A stretch of 64,000 nt of DNA from NCBI RefSeq assembly GCF_024584435.1, contig NZ_CP102197.1, positions 1,674,001 through 1,738,000 of the forward strand, given 5' to 3'. The notes under the pieces are model-generated. The model ran no database searches and had not been told where the DNA came from. It was given only the letters and a program-made list of their open reading frames with translations. The DNA is from Schaalia odontolytica. Its GTDB lineage: Bacteria > Actinomycetota > Actinomycetes > Actinomycetales > Actinomycetaceae. Below, piece by piece: positions 29,160-38,172 of the stretch (positions are counted from its first letter, which is position 1; every line of letters begins with the position of its first letter). The translations under genes were made by a program, and so were the position numbers.

Positions 29160-29182
29160 AATGTTACCGGATGGACATGTTT
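29160..29182 (-). promoter_or_regulatory. Conserved upstream motif of cassette 2
   Basis: The same AATGTTACCGGATGGACA as upstream of cassette 1, at about the same distance from the first start codon (see 25968-25990). Confidence 0.6.
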
Positions 29183-29346
29183 TGAGCATCCAGACGTCCG
29201 ACCAGCGACGCCCCCCTTGACAATGCGCCCCGCAACACAATTTCACTGAACCCACCCCTAGAAAAGTCCCGCCCGGGCAGATAACGTGGCACTATCCCCC
29301 GGGTGGACCTCACACCGGCAGCCCGCCAACCCCCAGGAGACCCGAC

Positions 29347-30681
29347 ATGAGCGAGTCGACTCGGCCCCCCAATAGGGCCACGCGCCCCGATGAAACCCCC
29401 GCGAACCCCGCGGCACATGCGCCGCGCACGGCGCCCGCGATCCCGGCCCTGCCCGTCGGACGCCTGGCCTTCCTCGCCCTGGCCGGAGCAGCCCTGCTCG
29501 CCGGCCTGGACGCCTCCCTCGTGCGCCTGGGCGCCCTGGCGCCGGTCCCCTCAGCCTCTCTCGGGTCGATCCACGGGCTCCTCATGATCTACGGCTTCCT
29601 GGGTACTGCGATAGGCCTGGAGCGCGCGGTCGCGTTGCAGTCGGACGGGCGACGCATCTGGGCGTACGCGGCCCCCCTGCTGACGGGAGCCGGCGGCGTG
29701 AGCGCGATCGTCGTCGCGCTGAACCCAGCGGTCAGGAATGCCCTGTCGGGCCTTCCGATCCCGCGCCTCGCAGCCGCACACCTGACCGGATTCGCGCCGG
29801 AACGAATGATGCCGGGATTCCTCATGACGGCGGGAATGACGACCCTGGCGAGCATCTACTGCTACGTGTGGTCACGCAGGCAGGCGAGCCACGCCGTGCT
29901 CATCCAGTTGCTGGGGGCGCTCATCGGTCTGGGCGGCATACTGCTGTGGTGGCGCGGGGTCGACACCCCTCGGGTGGTCACGTGGTGGCTCGCGTTCCTC
30001 GTCGTCACCATCGTCGGCGAACGCGTCGAGTTGGCGCGCCTCGCGTTCGCCACGGGCTCGACGCAGCGTCGCATCACGGTCGAGTGCGCGGCGCTCATGG
30101 TCGGCCTTGCGCTCGCCCTCTTCGCGCCCTTTCTGGGCTACCCGTTGATCGGCGCGTCCCTGGGCATCCTCGTCGCGGACACCGCGTGGCACGACGTGGC
30201 CAGGGGCACCGTGCGCACGTCGGGGCTCCCCCGACTGGCGGGGGCGTGCATGCTCAGCGGCTACGGGTGGGCGCTCGTTCCATCCATCCTGTGGGTGGTC
30301 GCACCGCCCGCCTTCGACGGCTACGGCTACGACGCCTCGGTCCACGCGATCACGATCGGCTTCGTGGTCTCGATGCTTCTGGCTCACGCTCCCGTGATCA
30401 TCCCCGCGGTTGCACGCCGCGAGGTTCCCTACCACTGGGCGATGTGGGTACCCTTCGTGTTCCTGCAGCTATCGCTGGCCCTGCGGCTGCTGGCGGGCGC
30501 ACGCAAGGCGGATTTCCCGTGGCGCCTGGGCGGCACCCTCGCCGTCATGGGGATGCTGCTCTTCGTGGGGACCACGCTCGCCCTCACCATTCGTCGCGCC
30601 CGGGCGGCGTCGCGGGAGCTCCGCCTCGCCCGCGAAGCCCTCTCCTCCGCTCCCCGCTCCGCCCCCGGGGAGGAAGCGTGA
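29347..30681 (+). CDS. Polytopic membrane protein of the nitrite reductase operon
   Basis: The 444-residue protein has a ~35-residue cytosolic head and about 10-12 hydrophobic segments. Several helices carry histidines in positions reminiscent of NnrS-type haem/copper membrane proteins: GSIHGLLMIYGFLGTAIGLE, AAAHLTGF, and VHAITIGFVVSMLLAHAPVI. AGGAGACCCGAC precedes the ATG. Its stop overlaps the next start (GTGA), and that gene in turn overlaps the NirK-like gene, so all three are translationally coupled. A role in electron transfer, copper/haem handling or NO response is inferred; the family is not firmly recognised. Confidence 0.7.
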   Translation: MSESTRPPNRATRPDETPANPAAHAPRTAPAIPALPVGRLAFLALAGAALLAGLDASLVRLGALAPVPSASLGSIHGLLMIYGFLGTAIGLERAVALQSDGRRIWAYAAPLLTGAGGVSAIVVALNPAVRNALSGLPIPRLAAAHLTGFAPERMMPGFLMTAGMTTLASIYCYVWSRRQASHAVLIQLLGALIGLGGILLWWRGVDTPRVVTWWLAFLVVTIVGERVELARLAFATGSTQRRITVECAALMVGLALALFAPFLGYPLIGASLGILVADTAWHDVARGTVRTSGLPRLAGACMLSGYGWALVPSILWVVAPPAFDGYGYDASVHAITIGFVVSMLLAHAPVIIPAVARREVPYHWAMWVPFVFLQLSLALRLLAGARKADFPWRLGGTLAVMGMLLFVGTTLALTIRRARAASRELRLAREALSSAPRSAPGEEA

Positions 30682-31973
30682 AGAAACCTCGTGTGGCCCG
30701 CACGGATCGCCTGACCACGGTGTGGCTGTGCCTCGCGACCGGCGCTGCTGCGGTGACGATCGTCGCGCGCGGCCTCATCCCTCAGAACCTGTGGACCACG
30801 ATTCACCTCGTGACGCTGGGAGTGCTCTCCAACGGGATCTTCCAGTGGTCCTGGTACTTCGTGCGAGCCCTGGCTCACCTGGGCCCGGCGGAGAGCAGGG
30901 CAGGGCGCGATAACACCGTGCGCATCGCGGTCTTCAACGCCTCTCTCGTTGCCCTGATCGCCGGGATGTGGGCGGGAGCATGGGTGGTAACGGTCGCCGG
31001 AGCGAGCGCGGTAGGTATCGTTGCATCCTGGCACGGATACGCGCTGCTAAGCGCATCACGCGAGCGTCTGGCCTCCCGCTTTGCGGTGATCATCCGCTAC
31101 TACATCGCGGCCGCGTTCTTCCTCGTTGTCGGAGCCATCCTCGCGGGCCTCGTCACGGTGGCGATGTTTGACCCCGGGGCACCCGACTGGCTCACGTCCG
31201 CGCGCGACCGGTTGACGGTTGCGCACGCGATGGCGGGAGTCGCGGGGTGGGTTGGCCTGACAATGGGCGGAACCATGGTCACGCTCGGCCCCACCGCCAT
31301 GCGCACGCGCATGGACCCGGCGGCGGTCTCCTTCGCGACAACCGCACTGCCCCTATGGGTCGCGGGCCTGGTTGCCTCGGAGGTGGGAGCCCTCATCGGA
31401 TCCATGAGGATTGCCTCCCTGGGTCTGCTGATCGTGATCGGTGCGGCAGCGCTCGGCGTGGGTGTTCCACTGGGACGCGCCGCCTGTGCCAAGGGCCCCT
31501 CGGAGTACGGGGCTTGGTCTCTCGTCCTGGGCGGCGCATGGATTCTCGTCGCAGGAGCGGGCGCCTGCCTGCACGCCTTTGAAGCGGGGGACGCATCCGC
31601 GTTGCGCGCCGCATTCCTGCCGTGGCTGCCGATCCTGGGTGCGGCGGGCCTCGGCCAGGTGTTCGTGGGCGCGCTGGCCTACATGATGCCCGTCGTCATC
31701 GGCGGCGGCCCCTCCGCGGTTCGGGTCGGCATCGCGGTTCTCGAGGCCGGAGCCCCCATCCGCGAGGCAAGCCGCAACATCGCCGCAGTCTTCGCATTGT
31801 CCGTCGCATCCCTGGCCGGCGCGCAGGCGCTGCGCCTGACAATAGCCGCGTGGGTTGTCCTGCTCTCCACCTACGTCATCGATATCGTCCTCATGGCCCG
31901 CTGCGGCGTGGCCCAGGCGCGCGCCAAGCGGGCCGCCTCATCCCCCTCACAGCAAGGAGTCCGCCGTGGCTGA
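30678..31973 (+). CDS. Second polytopic membrane protein of the nitrite reductase operon
   Basis: The 431-residue protein from the GTG at 30678 (GGGGAGGAAGC upstream) has about 11-12 membrane segments. Conserved-looking histidines occur in TIHLVTLGVLSNGIFQWSWY, SWHGYALL and RLTVAHAMAGVAGWVGLTMG, and a late helix reads GQVFVGALAYMMPVVIGGGP. This pattern recalls haem-copper oxidase-like or NnrS-like proteins but is not diagnostic. It overlaps the upstream gene by 4 bases and the downstream copper protein by 8. The larger in-frame open frame that begins at 29868 is an artefact of reading through the previous gene. Confidence 0.7.
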   Translation: MKKPRVARTDRLTTVWLCLATGAAAVTIVARGLIPQNLWTTIHLVTLGVLSNGIFQWSWYFVRALAHLGPAESRAGRDNTVRIAVFNASLVALIAGMWAGAWVVTVAGASAVGIVASWHGYALLSASRERLASRFAVIIRYYIAAAFFLVVGAILAGLVTVAMFDPGAPDWLTSARDRLTVAHAMAGVAGWVGLTMGGTMVTLGPTAMRTRMDPAAVSFATTALPLWVAGLVASEVGALIGSMRIASLGLLIVIGAAALGVGVPLGRAACAKGPSEYGAWSLVLGGAWILVAGAGACLHAFEAGDASALRAAFLPWLPILGAAGLGQVFVGALAYMMPVVIGGGPSAVRVGIAVLEAGAPIREASRNIAAVFALSVASLAGAQALRLTIAAWVVLLSTYVIDIVLMARCGVAQARAKRAASSPSQQGVRRG

Positions 31974-33453
31974 CCTCACCCTCTCCTCGTCTCCGTCGCC
32001 CCGCAGCGATGCCCCGAAGGAGTCTTCCGCAAGACCGACCCTCAAGGCGCGCGTCAGCCCTGCGGGCGACCACGCGCCCGTGAACAGGACAGCCGGGGCG
32101 ATCGTCGGCGTCGTCTCGGTCGTTGCTCTCGCGCTGGCGGTCTTCCTGTCCTCCCCCTCGGCCACCACCGCCCAGGAGGGAGCGACGGTACCGGGCGCCT
32201 CGTCCGTGACCGCGACCGGGCACACGACGCGCGTCGCTGTGGGCGTCGAGGGAATGTCCTTCACCCCGAACCACATCGAGGTCCCCGTCGGGGATCGCCT
32301 GATCGTCGACTTCACGAACTCCGGGGATCAGCGTCACGACCTCGTGTTCGAGTCGGGTGTCACCTCCGGTTCGCTCGCCACCGGGGAAACGAAGGAACTG
32401 GACCTGGGGATCGTATCGGGGGACATGGAGGGTTGGTGCTCGTTGCCCGGCCACCGCCAGGCGGGCATGACGATCCACGTGCAGGCCGTCGGCGCCTCAT
32501 CGCCGGGATCCTCCTCCACGCCCGCGCCGTCCACTCACTCCCACGATCACGGCCACGGCGCCTCGTCGGGTCCCGCGAGCCCAACCGAGCTGACCGACTA
32601 CGCCGCGACGATCGACGCACGCGACCCGGTCCTGCCGCCAGCCACAAACGAGACCGAGCGCCACTACACGTTCACCGTCACCGAGCAGACCGCGCGCGTC
32701 ACCGACTCCCTGACGCGCGAGACGTGGACGTTCAACGGTGATGCGCCGGGGCCGATCTTGCGCGGCCACGTCGGAGACACCTTCCACATCACTCTTGTCA
32801 ACAACGGTACGATGAGCCATTCTCTGGACTTCCACGCGGGCCTGGTCGCCCCCGACAACGTCATGCGCTCGATCGAGCCGGGGCAGAGCCTGGACTACAC
32901 CTTCGTCGCAAAGAACGCCGGAATCTGGCTCTACCACTGCTCGACCGCCCCCATGTCGATGCACATCGCCAACGGCATGTTCGGCGCCGTCATCATCGAC
33001 CCGACCGACCTGGATGGCGTTGACCGCGAGTACGTCATGATCGCCTCCGAGCTCTACCTGGGCGGCGACGGGCAGAGCGCCGACGCCTCGCTCCTGTCGG
33101 CGCTGCAACCCAATGCGATGGCGTTCAACGGCGTGCCCTTCCAGTACAAGGCGCACCCCATCGAAGTCAAGACCGGTGAGCGCGTGCGCGTGTGGGTCAT
33201 GGACGCGGGCCCCAACCTGGCAACCACCTTCCACGTGGTGGGCACCCAGTTCGACACGGTCTGGCGCGAGGGCGCCTACGTGATCCGGGGCGGCGGCAGC
33301 GGCGGCGGTTGGGGTCAGGTGCTCGCCCTCGGGGCCGCTGAAGGCGGCTTCGTGGAGTTCACCCCCGTCGAGGCCGGGCACTACTCCTTCGTCAACCATG
33401 CGCTGTCTCTGGCCGAGAAGGGGCAGGTTGGGGTCTTCGAGGTGAGCGACTGA
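31966..33453 (+). CDS. nirK: Cupredoxin-NirK fusion, putative copper nitrite reductase
   Basis: It would reduce nitrite to NO outside the membrane. A helix at about 45-65 anchors it. A cupredoxin domain (about 85-180) has a type 1 copper set (GWCSLPGHRQAGM). A His-rich linker (STHSHDHGHG) follows. The two-domain multicopper part has SHSLDFHAG, the NirK-like WLYHCSTAPMSMHIANGMFG (type 1 Cys/His/Met with a type 2 His), TTFHVVGTQFDTVW and FVNHALSLAEKGQVGVFEV, which correspond in order to the NirK copper ligands. AAGGAGTCCGCC precedes the GTG. The N-terminal cupredoxin may be a built-in electron donor. A general multicopper oxidase is the alternative. Confidence 0.85.
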   Translation: MADLTLSSSPSPRSDAPKESSARPTLKARVSPAGDHAPVNRTAGAIVGVVSVVALALAVFLSSPSATTAQEGATVPGASSVTATGHTTRVAVGVEGMSFTPNHIEVPVGDRLIVDFTNSGDQRHDLVFESGVTSGSLATGETKELDLGIVSGDMEGWCSLPGHRQAGMTIHVQAVGASSPGSSSTPAPSTHSHDHGHGASSGPASPTELTDYAATIDARDPVLPPATNETERHYTFTVTEQTARVTDSLTRETWTFNGDAPGPILRGHVGDTFHITLVNNGTMSHSLDFHAGLVAPDNVMRSIEPGQSLDYTFVAKNAGIWLYHCSTAPMSMHIANGMFGAVIIDPTDLDGVDREYVMIASELYLGGDGQSADASLLSALQPNAMAFNGVPFQYKAHPIEVKTGERVRVWVMDAGPNLATTFHVVGTQFDTVWREGAYVIRGGGSGGGWGQVLALGAAEGGFVEFTPVEAGHYSFVNHALSLAEKGQVGVFEVSD

Positions 33454-33533
33454 CGGCAGGGCGCCGCCCGGCGGTGTGCGAACGCCACATTCCCAGCCCG
33501 CACCCGCCGATTCTCCAGCGGTAGAATGAGCGG

Positions 33534-34751
33534 ATGCTCGGCACCTATCTCGACATTCTGCGCTACCGGGACGCCTGGAAATTTTCCGCGGCTGGACTTG
33601 TGCTGCGTCTGCCCATGTCGATGGTCGGATTGTCAACCATCCTGATGGTGCGCGCCGAGTACGGCAACTACACCCTCGCGGGCGCCGTCTCCGCCGTCAA
33701 CATCGTCGTCATGGCGATCTGCGCACCGCTCCTGGCGCGCCTCGTGGACCGCCACGGACAGCTGCGCGTCATGGGCCCCGCGTGGATCGTCTCCACCCTG
33801 TCGATGTGTGCGCTCGTCACCGCCGTCATCATGCACGCACCCGAGTGGCTGCTCTTCATCCCGGCAGCCCTCGCCGGCGCCACGTGGGGAGCGCCCGGCG
33901 CGCTCGTGCGCTCGCGCTGGTCAACGATCCTGCGCAAGCCCGGCCAACTCACGACGGCCTACGCCCTCGAGTCCGCCGTTGACGAGTTCGTCTACATCGT
34001 CGGCCCCGTGCTCTCCACCGTTCTCGGCACAGCCGTGCACCCCGCCAGCGGACTCGTCATTTCGATCACCAGCCTCGCGGTCGGGGGCGCCCTCTTCCTG
34101 TCGCGTCGATCCTCCGAACCCGCGATCATTCCCCACGACCCGGATGCACCCCGCGAGTCCGTCATCCGCAAACCCGTCGTCCTTGTCATGGCCGCGACCT
34201 ACATCGGCATGGGCATGACGTTTGGCGCGATGGAAGTGTCGATGGTCAGCTTCACCGAGGAGCGAGGCGCGCCCGCGCTCGGCGGGATCCTCCTGGCGAT
34301 CTTTTCGATCGGATCGCTGGCGGCCGCACTCGTGTACGGAGCTCGCACGTGGCGACGTCCCACCTGGCAACTCTTCGCGATGGGTGTCGTCGCAATGGCG
34401 CTGGGAATGAGCGCCTTCCCCTTCGCCCTCAACCTGTGGGCGATGACGGTCGTCATCCTCATCACGGGCGTCACCTGCGCGCCCACGATGACGAACGTCA
34501 ACGTCATCATCCAGAAGTCAGTCCCGGCCGGGAAACTCACCGAGGGATTGACCTGGATGTCGACCTCGATCAATCTGGGCACCTCGCTGGGAACCGCCAT
34601 CGCCGGTCCGGCAATCGACGCGGTGGGCGCGCGCGGCGGCCTCTACACCATGGCCGGAGCCGGATGGGCGATGGTCCTCCTCATGCTCATCGGACTGCGT
34701 ACCCTGCGCACGACCGATGCCGCCCCCACCCCCAGGCTTCCGCTCGACTGA
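33534..34751 (+). CDS. MFS transporter
   Basis: The 405-residue protein has about 12 membrane helices. The loop between helices 2 and 3 carries APLLARLVDRHGQLRVMGPA, the MFS motif A (G-x-x-x-D-R-x-G-R-R type). A central cytosolic loop with SRRSSEPAIIPHDPDAPRES separates the halves. No substrate can be inferred. It lies 80 bp after the nirK-like gene on the same strand and may share the transcript, but nothing ties it functionally. Confidence 0.88.
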   Translation: MLGTYLDILRYRDAWKFSAAGLVLRLPMSMVGLSTILMVRAEYGNYTLAGAVSAVNIVVMAICAPLLARLVDRHGQLRVMGPAWIVSTLSMCALVTAVIMHAPEWLLFIPAALAGATWGAPGALVRSRWSTILRKPGQLTTAYALESAVDEFVYIVGPVLSTVLGTAVHPASGLVISITSLAVGGALFLSRRSSEPAIIPHDPDAPRESVIRKPVVLVMAATYIGMGMTFGAMEVSMVSFTEERGAPALGGILLAIFSIGSLAAALVYGARTWRRPTWQLFAMGVVAMALGMSAFPFALNLWAMTVVILITGVTCAPTMTNVNVIIQKSVPAGKLTEGLTWMSTSINLGTSLGTAIAGPAIDAVGARGGLYTMAGAGWAMVLLMLIGLRTLRTTDAAPTPRLPLD

Positions 34752-34799
34752 CTTCCCTGCCCTCCGACGGTTCTTGCGCCGCGGGGGGTGGGAAGCCCT

Positions 34800-36047
34800 A
34801 TGATTGGCCTAATGCGTTTGCGACCACCACTCATCGACGACGAATCTCCCTCGCTCGCACTGGCCCTCACGGCCGGCGCGGGCGAGCTGGCGTCAACGCT
34901 GCTCGTCGCGGCCATGTCGAAGGGCTGGTACTACCCGGGAGTCGTCGGATTCGGTGGGATCGGGTCCCAGCGCAGCGCCCGAATCCTCGGCCGGGTTCTC
35001 ATGGCGCGCGGCGACGACGGACGCTCCTGGTTGCAAACACGGCGGGGCTGGCGCCAGTTTTTCAACGCGCAGGTTCCCCGCCAGCCGGTTCTCGTCACGG
35101 TTGGTCGGGCCCGCAGGCTCGCATTTGCGGACCGCGGCGGCTTCGTCGATATGACGATCCTGGGCCACGGCCTGACGCCCGGCTGGCACGACGCGACGAT
35201 TCAGGTTCTGCATGCCGGTGACGTTCGCGCCCTGGGCATGTCAGAGGACACCGCCGCCAAGCTCGCGGCCACCTTACGTACCGCTACCCCCCTGCCCGCC
35301 CCCGCCTCGGCGATGCACGAGCGTCCCCGCAAGGGACGTATCCGCGCCGGGCGTCCGGCCTGCGTACGCGTGCGCATCGTCTCCGACCAGGAGCGATTCG
35401 GCGTCGTCTCCGACATTGACGACACCGTCATGGTCTCGATGCTGCCGCGCCTTGTGACGGCAGCCAAGCACGCGTTCGTCGACCGCGTCTCCTCCCGTGA
35501 AGCGGTCCCCGGCATGGCCCACCTGCTGACGACGCTGACCACCGCCTCCGCCTCCTCCGAGGACGTCCCCCCGGGCGTTCACTCGCCCATCATGTACCTG
35601 TCGACCGGGGCGTGGAACGTCGTGCCCACCGTTCGTTCGTTCCTGGAGCGCAGCGGCTACCCGGCGGGCGGATTCCTCATGACGGACTTCGGCCCCTCAA
35701 ACACGGGATGGTTCCGTTCCGGCCCCGAGCACAAGCGCCGGGAGCTGCGCCGCCTGGCGCGCATGTTCCCGCAGATGCGCTGGCTCCTCGTGGGCGACGA
35801 CGGGCAGCGCGACCCCGAGATCTACGCCGAGTTCGCGCGAGACTTCCCGCGCAACGTCGCCGGAATCGCGATTCGTTCACTGTCCGAAATCGAGCAATTC
35901 ATGGCGCACGGCAGCTTCGAGGCGATGGTCCCGGACGCCCTGTGGACCGTTCCCGAGGGCGTGCCCGTCTGGTACGGATCCGACGGGGAGGCGCTGCTTC
36001 ACAATATCCGAGGCCGCGGCACGGTGGGGCCCCTCACGCCACACTGA
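34800..36047 (+). CDS. App1-like (DUF2183) phosphatase domain protein
   Basis: The family is named after yeast App1, a phosphatidate phosphatase, with a HAD-like DxDxT catalytic motif. Here [16 protein letters not shown] lies at about residues 200-216. It is followed by [40 protein letters not shown] and [20 protein letters not shown]. The N-terminal ~170 residues contain [20 protein letters not shown] and form the family's predicted beta-rich part. I start at the ATG at 34800; 34812 is also possible. The substrate in bacteria is not known. Confidence 0.87.
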   Translation: MIGLMRLRPPLIDDESPSLALALTAGAGELASTLLVAAMSKGWYYPGVVGFGGIGSQRSARILGRVLMARGDDGRSWLQTRRGWRQFFNAQVPRQPVLVTVGRARRLAFADRGGFVDMTILGHGLTPGWHDATIQVLHAGDVRALGMSEDTAAKLAATLRTATPLPAPASAMHERPRKGRIRAGRPACVRVRIVSDQERFGVVSDIDDTVMVSMLPRLVTAAKHAFVDRVSSREAVPGMAHLLTTLTTASASSEDVPPGVHSPIMYLSTGAWNVVPTVRSFLERSGYPAGGFLMTDFGPSNTGWFRSGPEHKRRELRRLARMFPQMRWLLVGDDGQRDPEIYAEFARDFPRNVAGIAIRSLSEIEQFMAHGSFEAMVPDALWTVPEGVPVWYGSDGEALLHNIRGRGTVGPLTPH

Positions 36048-36075
36048 CGCGCCCGCCGGGCGCTGGACGCGTGGA

Positions 36076-36690
36076 CTACTTGTCGTGCGTGCCCGACATC
36101 GGCAGGCACTTGGTGGGCTGTTCAACCGAATCTGAGGACTTCAAGACGCGCTGAACGTCCTCGGCGCTCATCGCCCCGTCGTAGAAGGTGCCGAGTTCGA
36201 CCTTCACTGACGAGTCCGTCGCGTCGCTGAGACGCACACGCGCACCCGGGAAGAAGCGGGCAACCGAGTATGCCGCGTCGACCGCCGAGGCTCCCGCCGT
36301 GATGCGCACCTTGCCCGTGTACTCGACCTCCGCGTTGTCGGGTTCTTGCATCTGGAATCCCGCGGTCGCCAGCATGTCCGAGGCCTTGCTGGCCAGGCCC
36401 GCATGCTGCGTGGTGTTGATGACGGTGACGCTGATCTGGGAGGGGGGCACCGGCTTAGCGCTCTGGGTCGGGCACGGCACGTCGCCGACCTCCGCGTACT
36501 TGATCTTCTCCGAGAAGCCGTTGCCGAAAGGAATGGGCAGGAGCCCGGTGAACACCAGAGCCGCCAACACCGCGGCCACGATCATCGCGACGCCGATGAT
36601 GGAGAACGTCGTGTTCTGACGCTGTTGCCGCTCGCGCAGGAAACGCTCGCGCGGAGTCAGGGCGGGGTGGGGCGCGTTCGGAGTACTCAC
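36076..36690 (-). CDS. LytR C-terminal domain protein, membrane-anchored
   Basis: The 204-residue protein has a basic cytosolic head (RERFLRERQQRQNTTFSIIG), one membrane helix (about 31-54) and an external LytR_C domain: ISVTVINTTQHAGLASKASD, MLATAGFQMQEPDN, AVDAAYSVARFFPGARVRLS, KVELGTFYDGAMSAEDV. Such domains accompany LytR-CpsA-Psr enzymes that attach glycopolymers to peptidoglycan, though no catalytic LCP domain is here. The GTG start at 36690 gives STPNAPHPALTPRERF. It is convergent with the App1-like gene. Confidence 0.83.
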   Translation of the reverse strand: MSTPNAPHPALTPRERFLRERQQRQNTTFSIIGVAMIVAAVLAALVFTGLLPIPFGNGFSEKIKYAEVGDVPCPTQSAKPVPPSQISVTVINTTQHAGLASKASDMLATAGFQMQEPDNAEVEYTGKVRITAGASAVDAAYSVARFFPGARVRLSDATDSSVKVELGTFYDGAMSAEDVQRVLKSSDSVEQPTKCLPMSGTHDK

Positions 36691-36881
36691 AACCCCACCC
36701 TAGCTAATGGGGGTGCTCCGCGGCCAGGGGGCGCTCCGTCGCACGTGTGACATCTCGCCCACGCGCCGAGGTCGGCGTACAGTAAGGGCACCCTCACATG
36801 CGACTGATTCCCGTCGGCCCCGTCCAAGTCCGCGCACGGGACCGAGGCGTTGCCCCACACACAATCCGAAAGAGGCAGACA

Positions 36882-38030
36882 TTGAGCTTCCTGACACCCG
36901 ACCTGCGCTCCCGCATCCACGAGCGCGCCGGCCTCGCCGACGCCGCCAACACCTACCCGGCGGAGGACCTCGCGGACCTGAGCGCGGCCGGCTACCTCCG
37001 CGCTTTCGTTCCGGTCGAGTTCGGTGGCGCGGGGCTGACGCTCGCCGAGATCGCCGCCGAGCAGACGGCGCTGGCCAAGGCGGCTCCCGGCACGGCACTG
37101 GGCATCAACATGCATCAGATCATCGTGGGTCTCGGTCGCTACCTGGTCGCCCACGGCAACGCGCGAGGCGAGCAGATCCTGCGCGACGCGGCCGCCGGCG
37201 AGGTCTTCGGCTTCGGCATCTCCGAACCCGGCAACGACCTCGTTCTCTTCGGCTCCACGACGCGCGCGACCGCGAACGAAGCGGGGGGATACTCCTTCGA
37301 GGGAACCAAGATCTTCACGTCCCTGTCCCCCGTGTGGACGCGTCTGCTCGTCTTCGGGCGGGCCGAGACCGAGGAGGGCCCCAAGTCCGTGTTCGGAATC
37401 GTCCACCGGGGCGATCCAGGCTATACGATCAAGGACGACTGGGACACCCTGGGGATGCGCGCCACCCAGTCCATGACGACCCTCCTGCAGGGCGTGGAAG
37501 TACCCGCGGAGCGCATTCTCACGGTGACGGATCCCGGCCCCAGCACCGACCCGGTCATCTTCGGGATCTTCTCCCACTTCGAGATCCTGCTGGCCGCCAC
37601 CTACCAGGGCGTGGGCGAGCGCGCCGTCGAGGTGGCGGCCGAGCACGTCGCAACGAGGCGGTCGGTCAAGAACCAGGCGACGTACTCCAATGACCCGGAC
37701 ATCCGGTGGCGCATCGCCGAGGCCGCCCTGCTGATGAACGCGGTCGGCCCCCAGATTCGCGAGCTCGCACGCGACATCGACGCGGGCGTGGACCGCGGTC
37801 GCTCCTGGATGCCGCAGCTGTCCGCCGCGAAGAACGCGGCGGCCGAGGCCACGCTGCGCGCCGTCGAGCAGGCGATGCGCGCGTGCGGGGGCAGCGCCTA
37901 CTACAACACGCACGAACTCTCGCGCCTGTACCGAGACGCGCTCGCCGGCCTCTTCCAGCCCTCCGATCAGGAGTCACTCCACGCCGCGTGGGCGAACCTG
38001 ATCCTGGGCCCCATCGAGAAGGCCGAGTAG
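36882..38030 (+). CDS. Acyl-CoA dehydrogenase family protein
   Basis: This is a flavin-dependent dehydrogenase or monooxygenase-like protein of the ACAD fold. The 382 residues show the N-terminal helical domain (LADLSAAGYLRAFVPVEFGG), the substrate/FAD middle domain (GEVFGFGISEPGND, FEGTKIFTSLSPVWTRLLVF, WDTLGMRATQSMTTLLQGVE) and the C-terminal four-helix domain (AMRACGGSAYYNTHELSRLY, RDALAGLFQPSDQESLHAAW). AGAGGCAGACA precedes the TTG at 36882, which fits the family start. No partner ETF or fatty-acid genes are nearby. The upstream GTAAGGGCACCCTCAC is weakly palindromic but not a clear operator. Confidence 0.87.
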   Translation: MSFLTPDLRSRIHERAGLADAANTYPAEDLADLSAAGYLRAFVPVEFGGAGLTLAEIAAEQTALAKAAPGTALGINMHQIIVGLGRYLVAHGNARGEQILRDAAAGEVFGFGISEPGNDLVLFGSTTRATANEAGGYSFEGTKIFTSLSPVWTRLLVFGRAETEEGPKSVFGIVHRGDPGYTIKDDWDTLGMRATQSMTTLLQGVEVPAERILTVTDPGPSTDPVIFGIFSHFEILLAATYQGVGERAVEVAAEHVATRRSVKNQATYSNDPDIRWRIAEAALLMNAVGPQIRELARDIDAGVDRGRSWMPQLSAAKNAAAEATLRAVEQAMRACGGSAYYNTHELSRLYRDALAGLFQPSDQESLHAAWANLILGPIEKAE

Positions 38031-38124
38031 GCGTCCGGGGACGAGGCACCGGCTGGGTGGGGCCGGGGAGCCGGCGCCGCGCGGGACGGGAACGGCCGAC
38101 CCCGGGCGTCGTCGGGACAGACAG

Positions 38125-38159
38125 GGAGGCGGGCCCCGAGTCTCCTCGGGGCCCGCCTC
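38125..38159. terminator. Hairpin between convergent genes
   Basis: GAGGCGGGCCCCGAG and CTCGGGGCCCGCCTC form a perfect 15-bp stem around TCTC. It lies between the acyl-CoA dehydrogenase and the convergent membrane protein gene. Confidence 0.8.
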
Positions 38160-38172
38160 GCGTGACTGCCAC

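Noticed and set aside
29217..29245. Sigma-70 type promoter (TTGACA) for the nirK operon
   Set aside because: TTGACA is present, but the sequence 17 bases downstream does not resemble a -10 hexamer, so no promoter is called.
29868..30677. A 701-codon single protein spanning 29868-31973
   Set aside because: The first 270 codons are an out-of-frame reading of the upstream membrane protein gene; the real start is the GTG at 30678 with a ribosome site.
36780..36800. DtxR/IdeR iron box upstream of the acyl-CoA dehydrogenase
   Set aside because: GTAAGGGCACCCTCAC is only weakly palindromic and departs from the TTAGGTTAGGCTAACCTAA-like consensus at too many positions.
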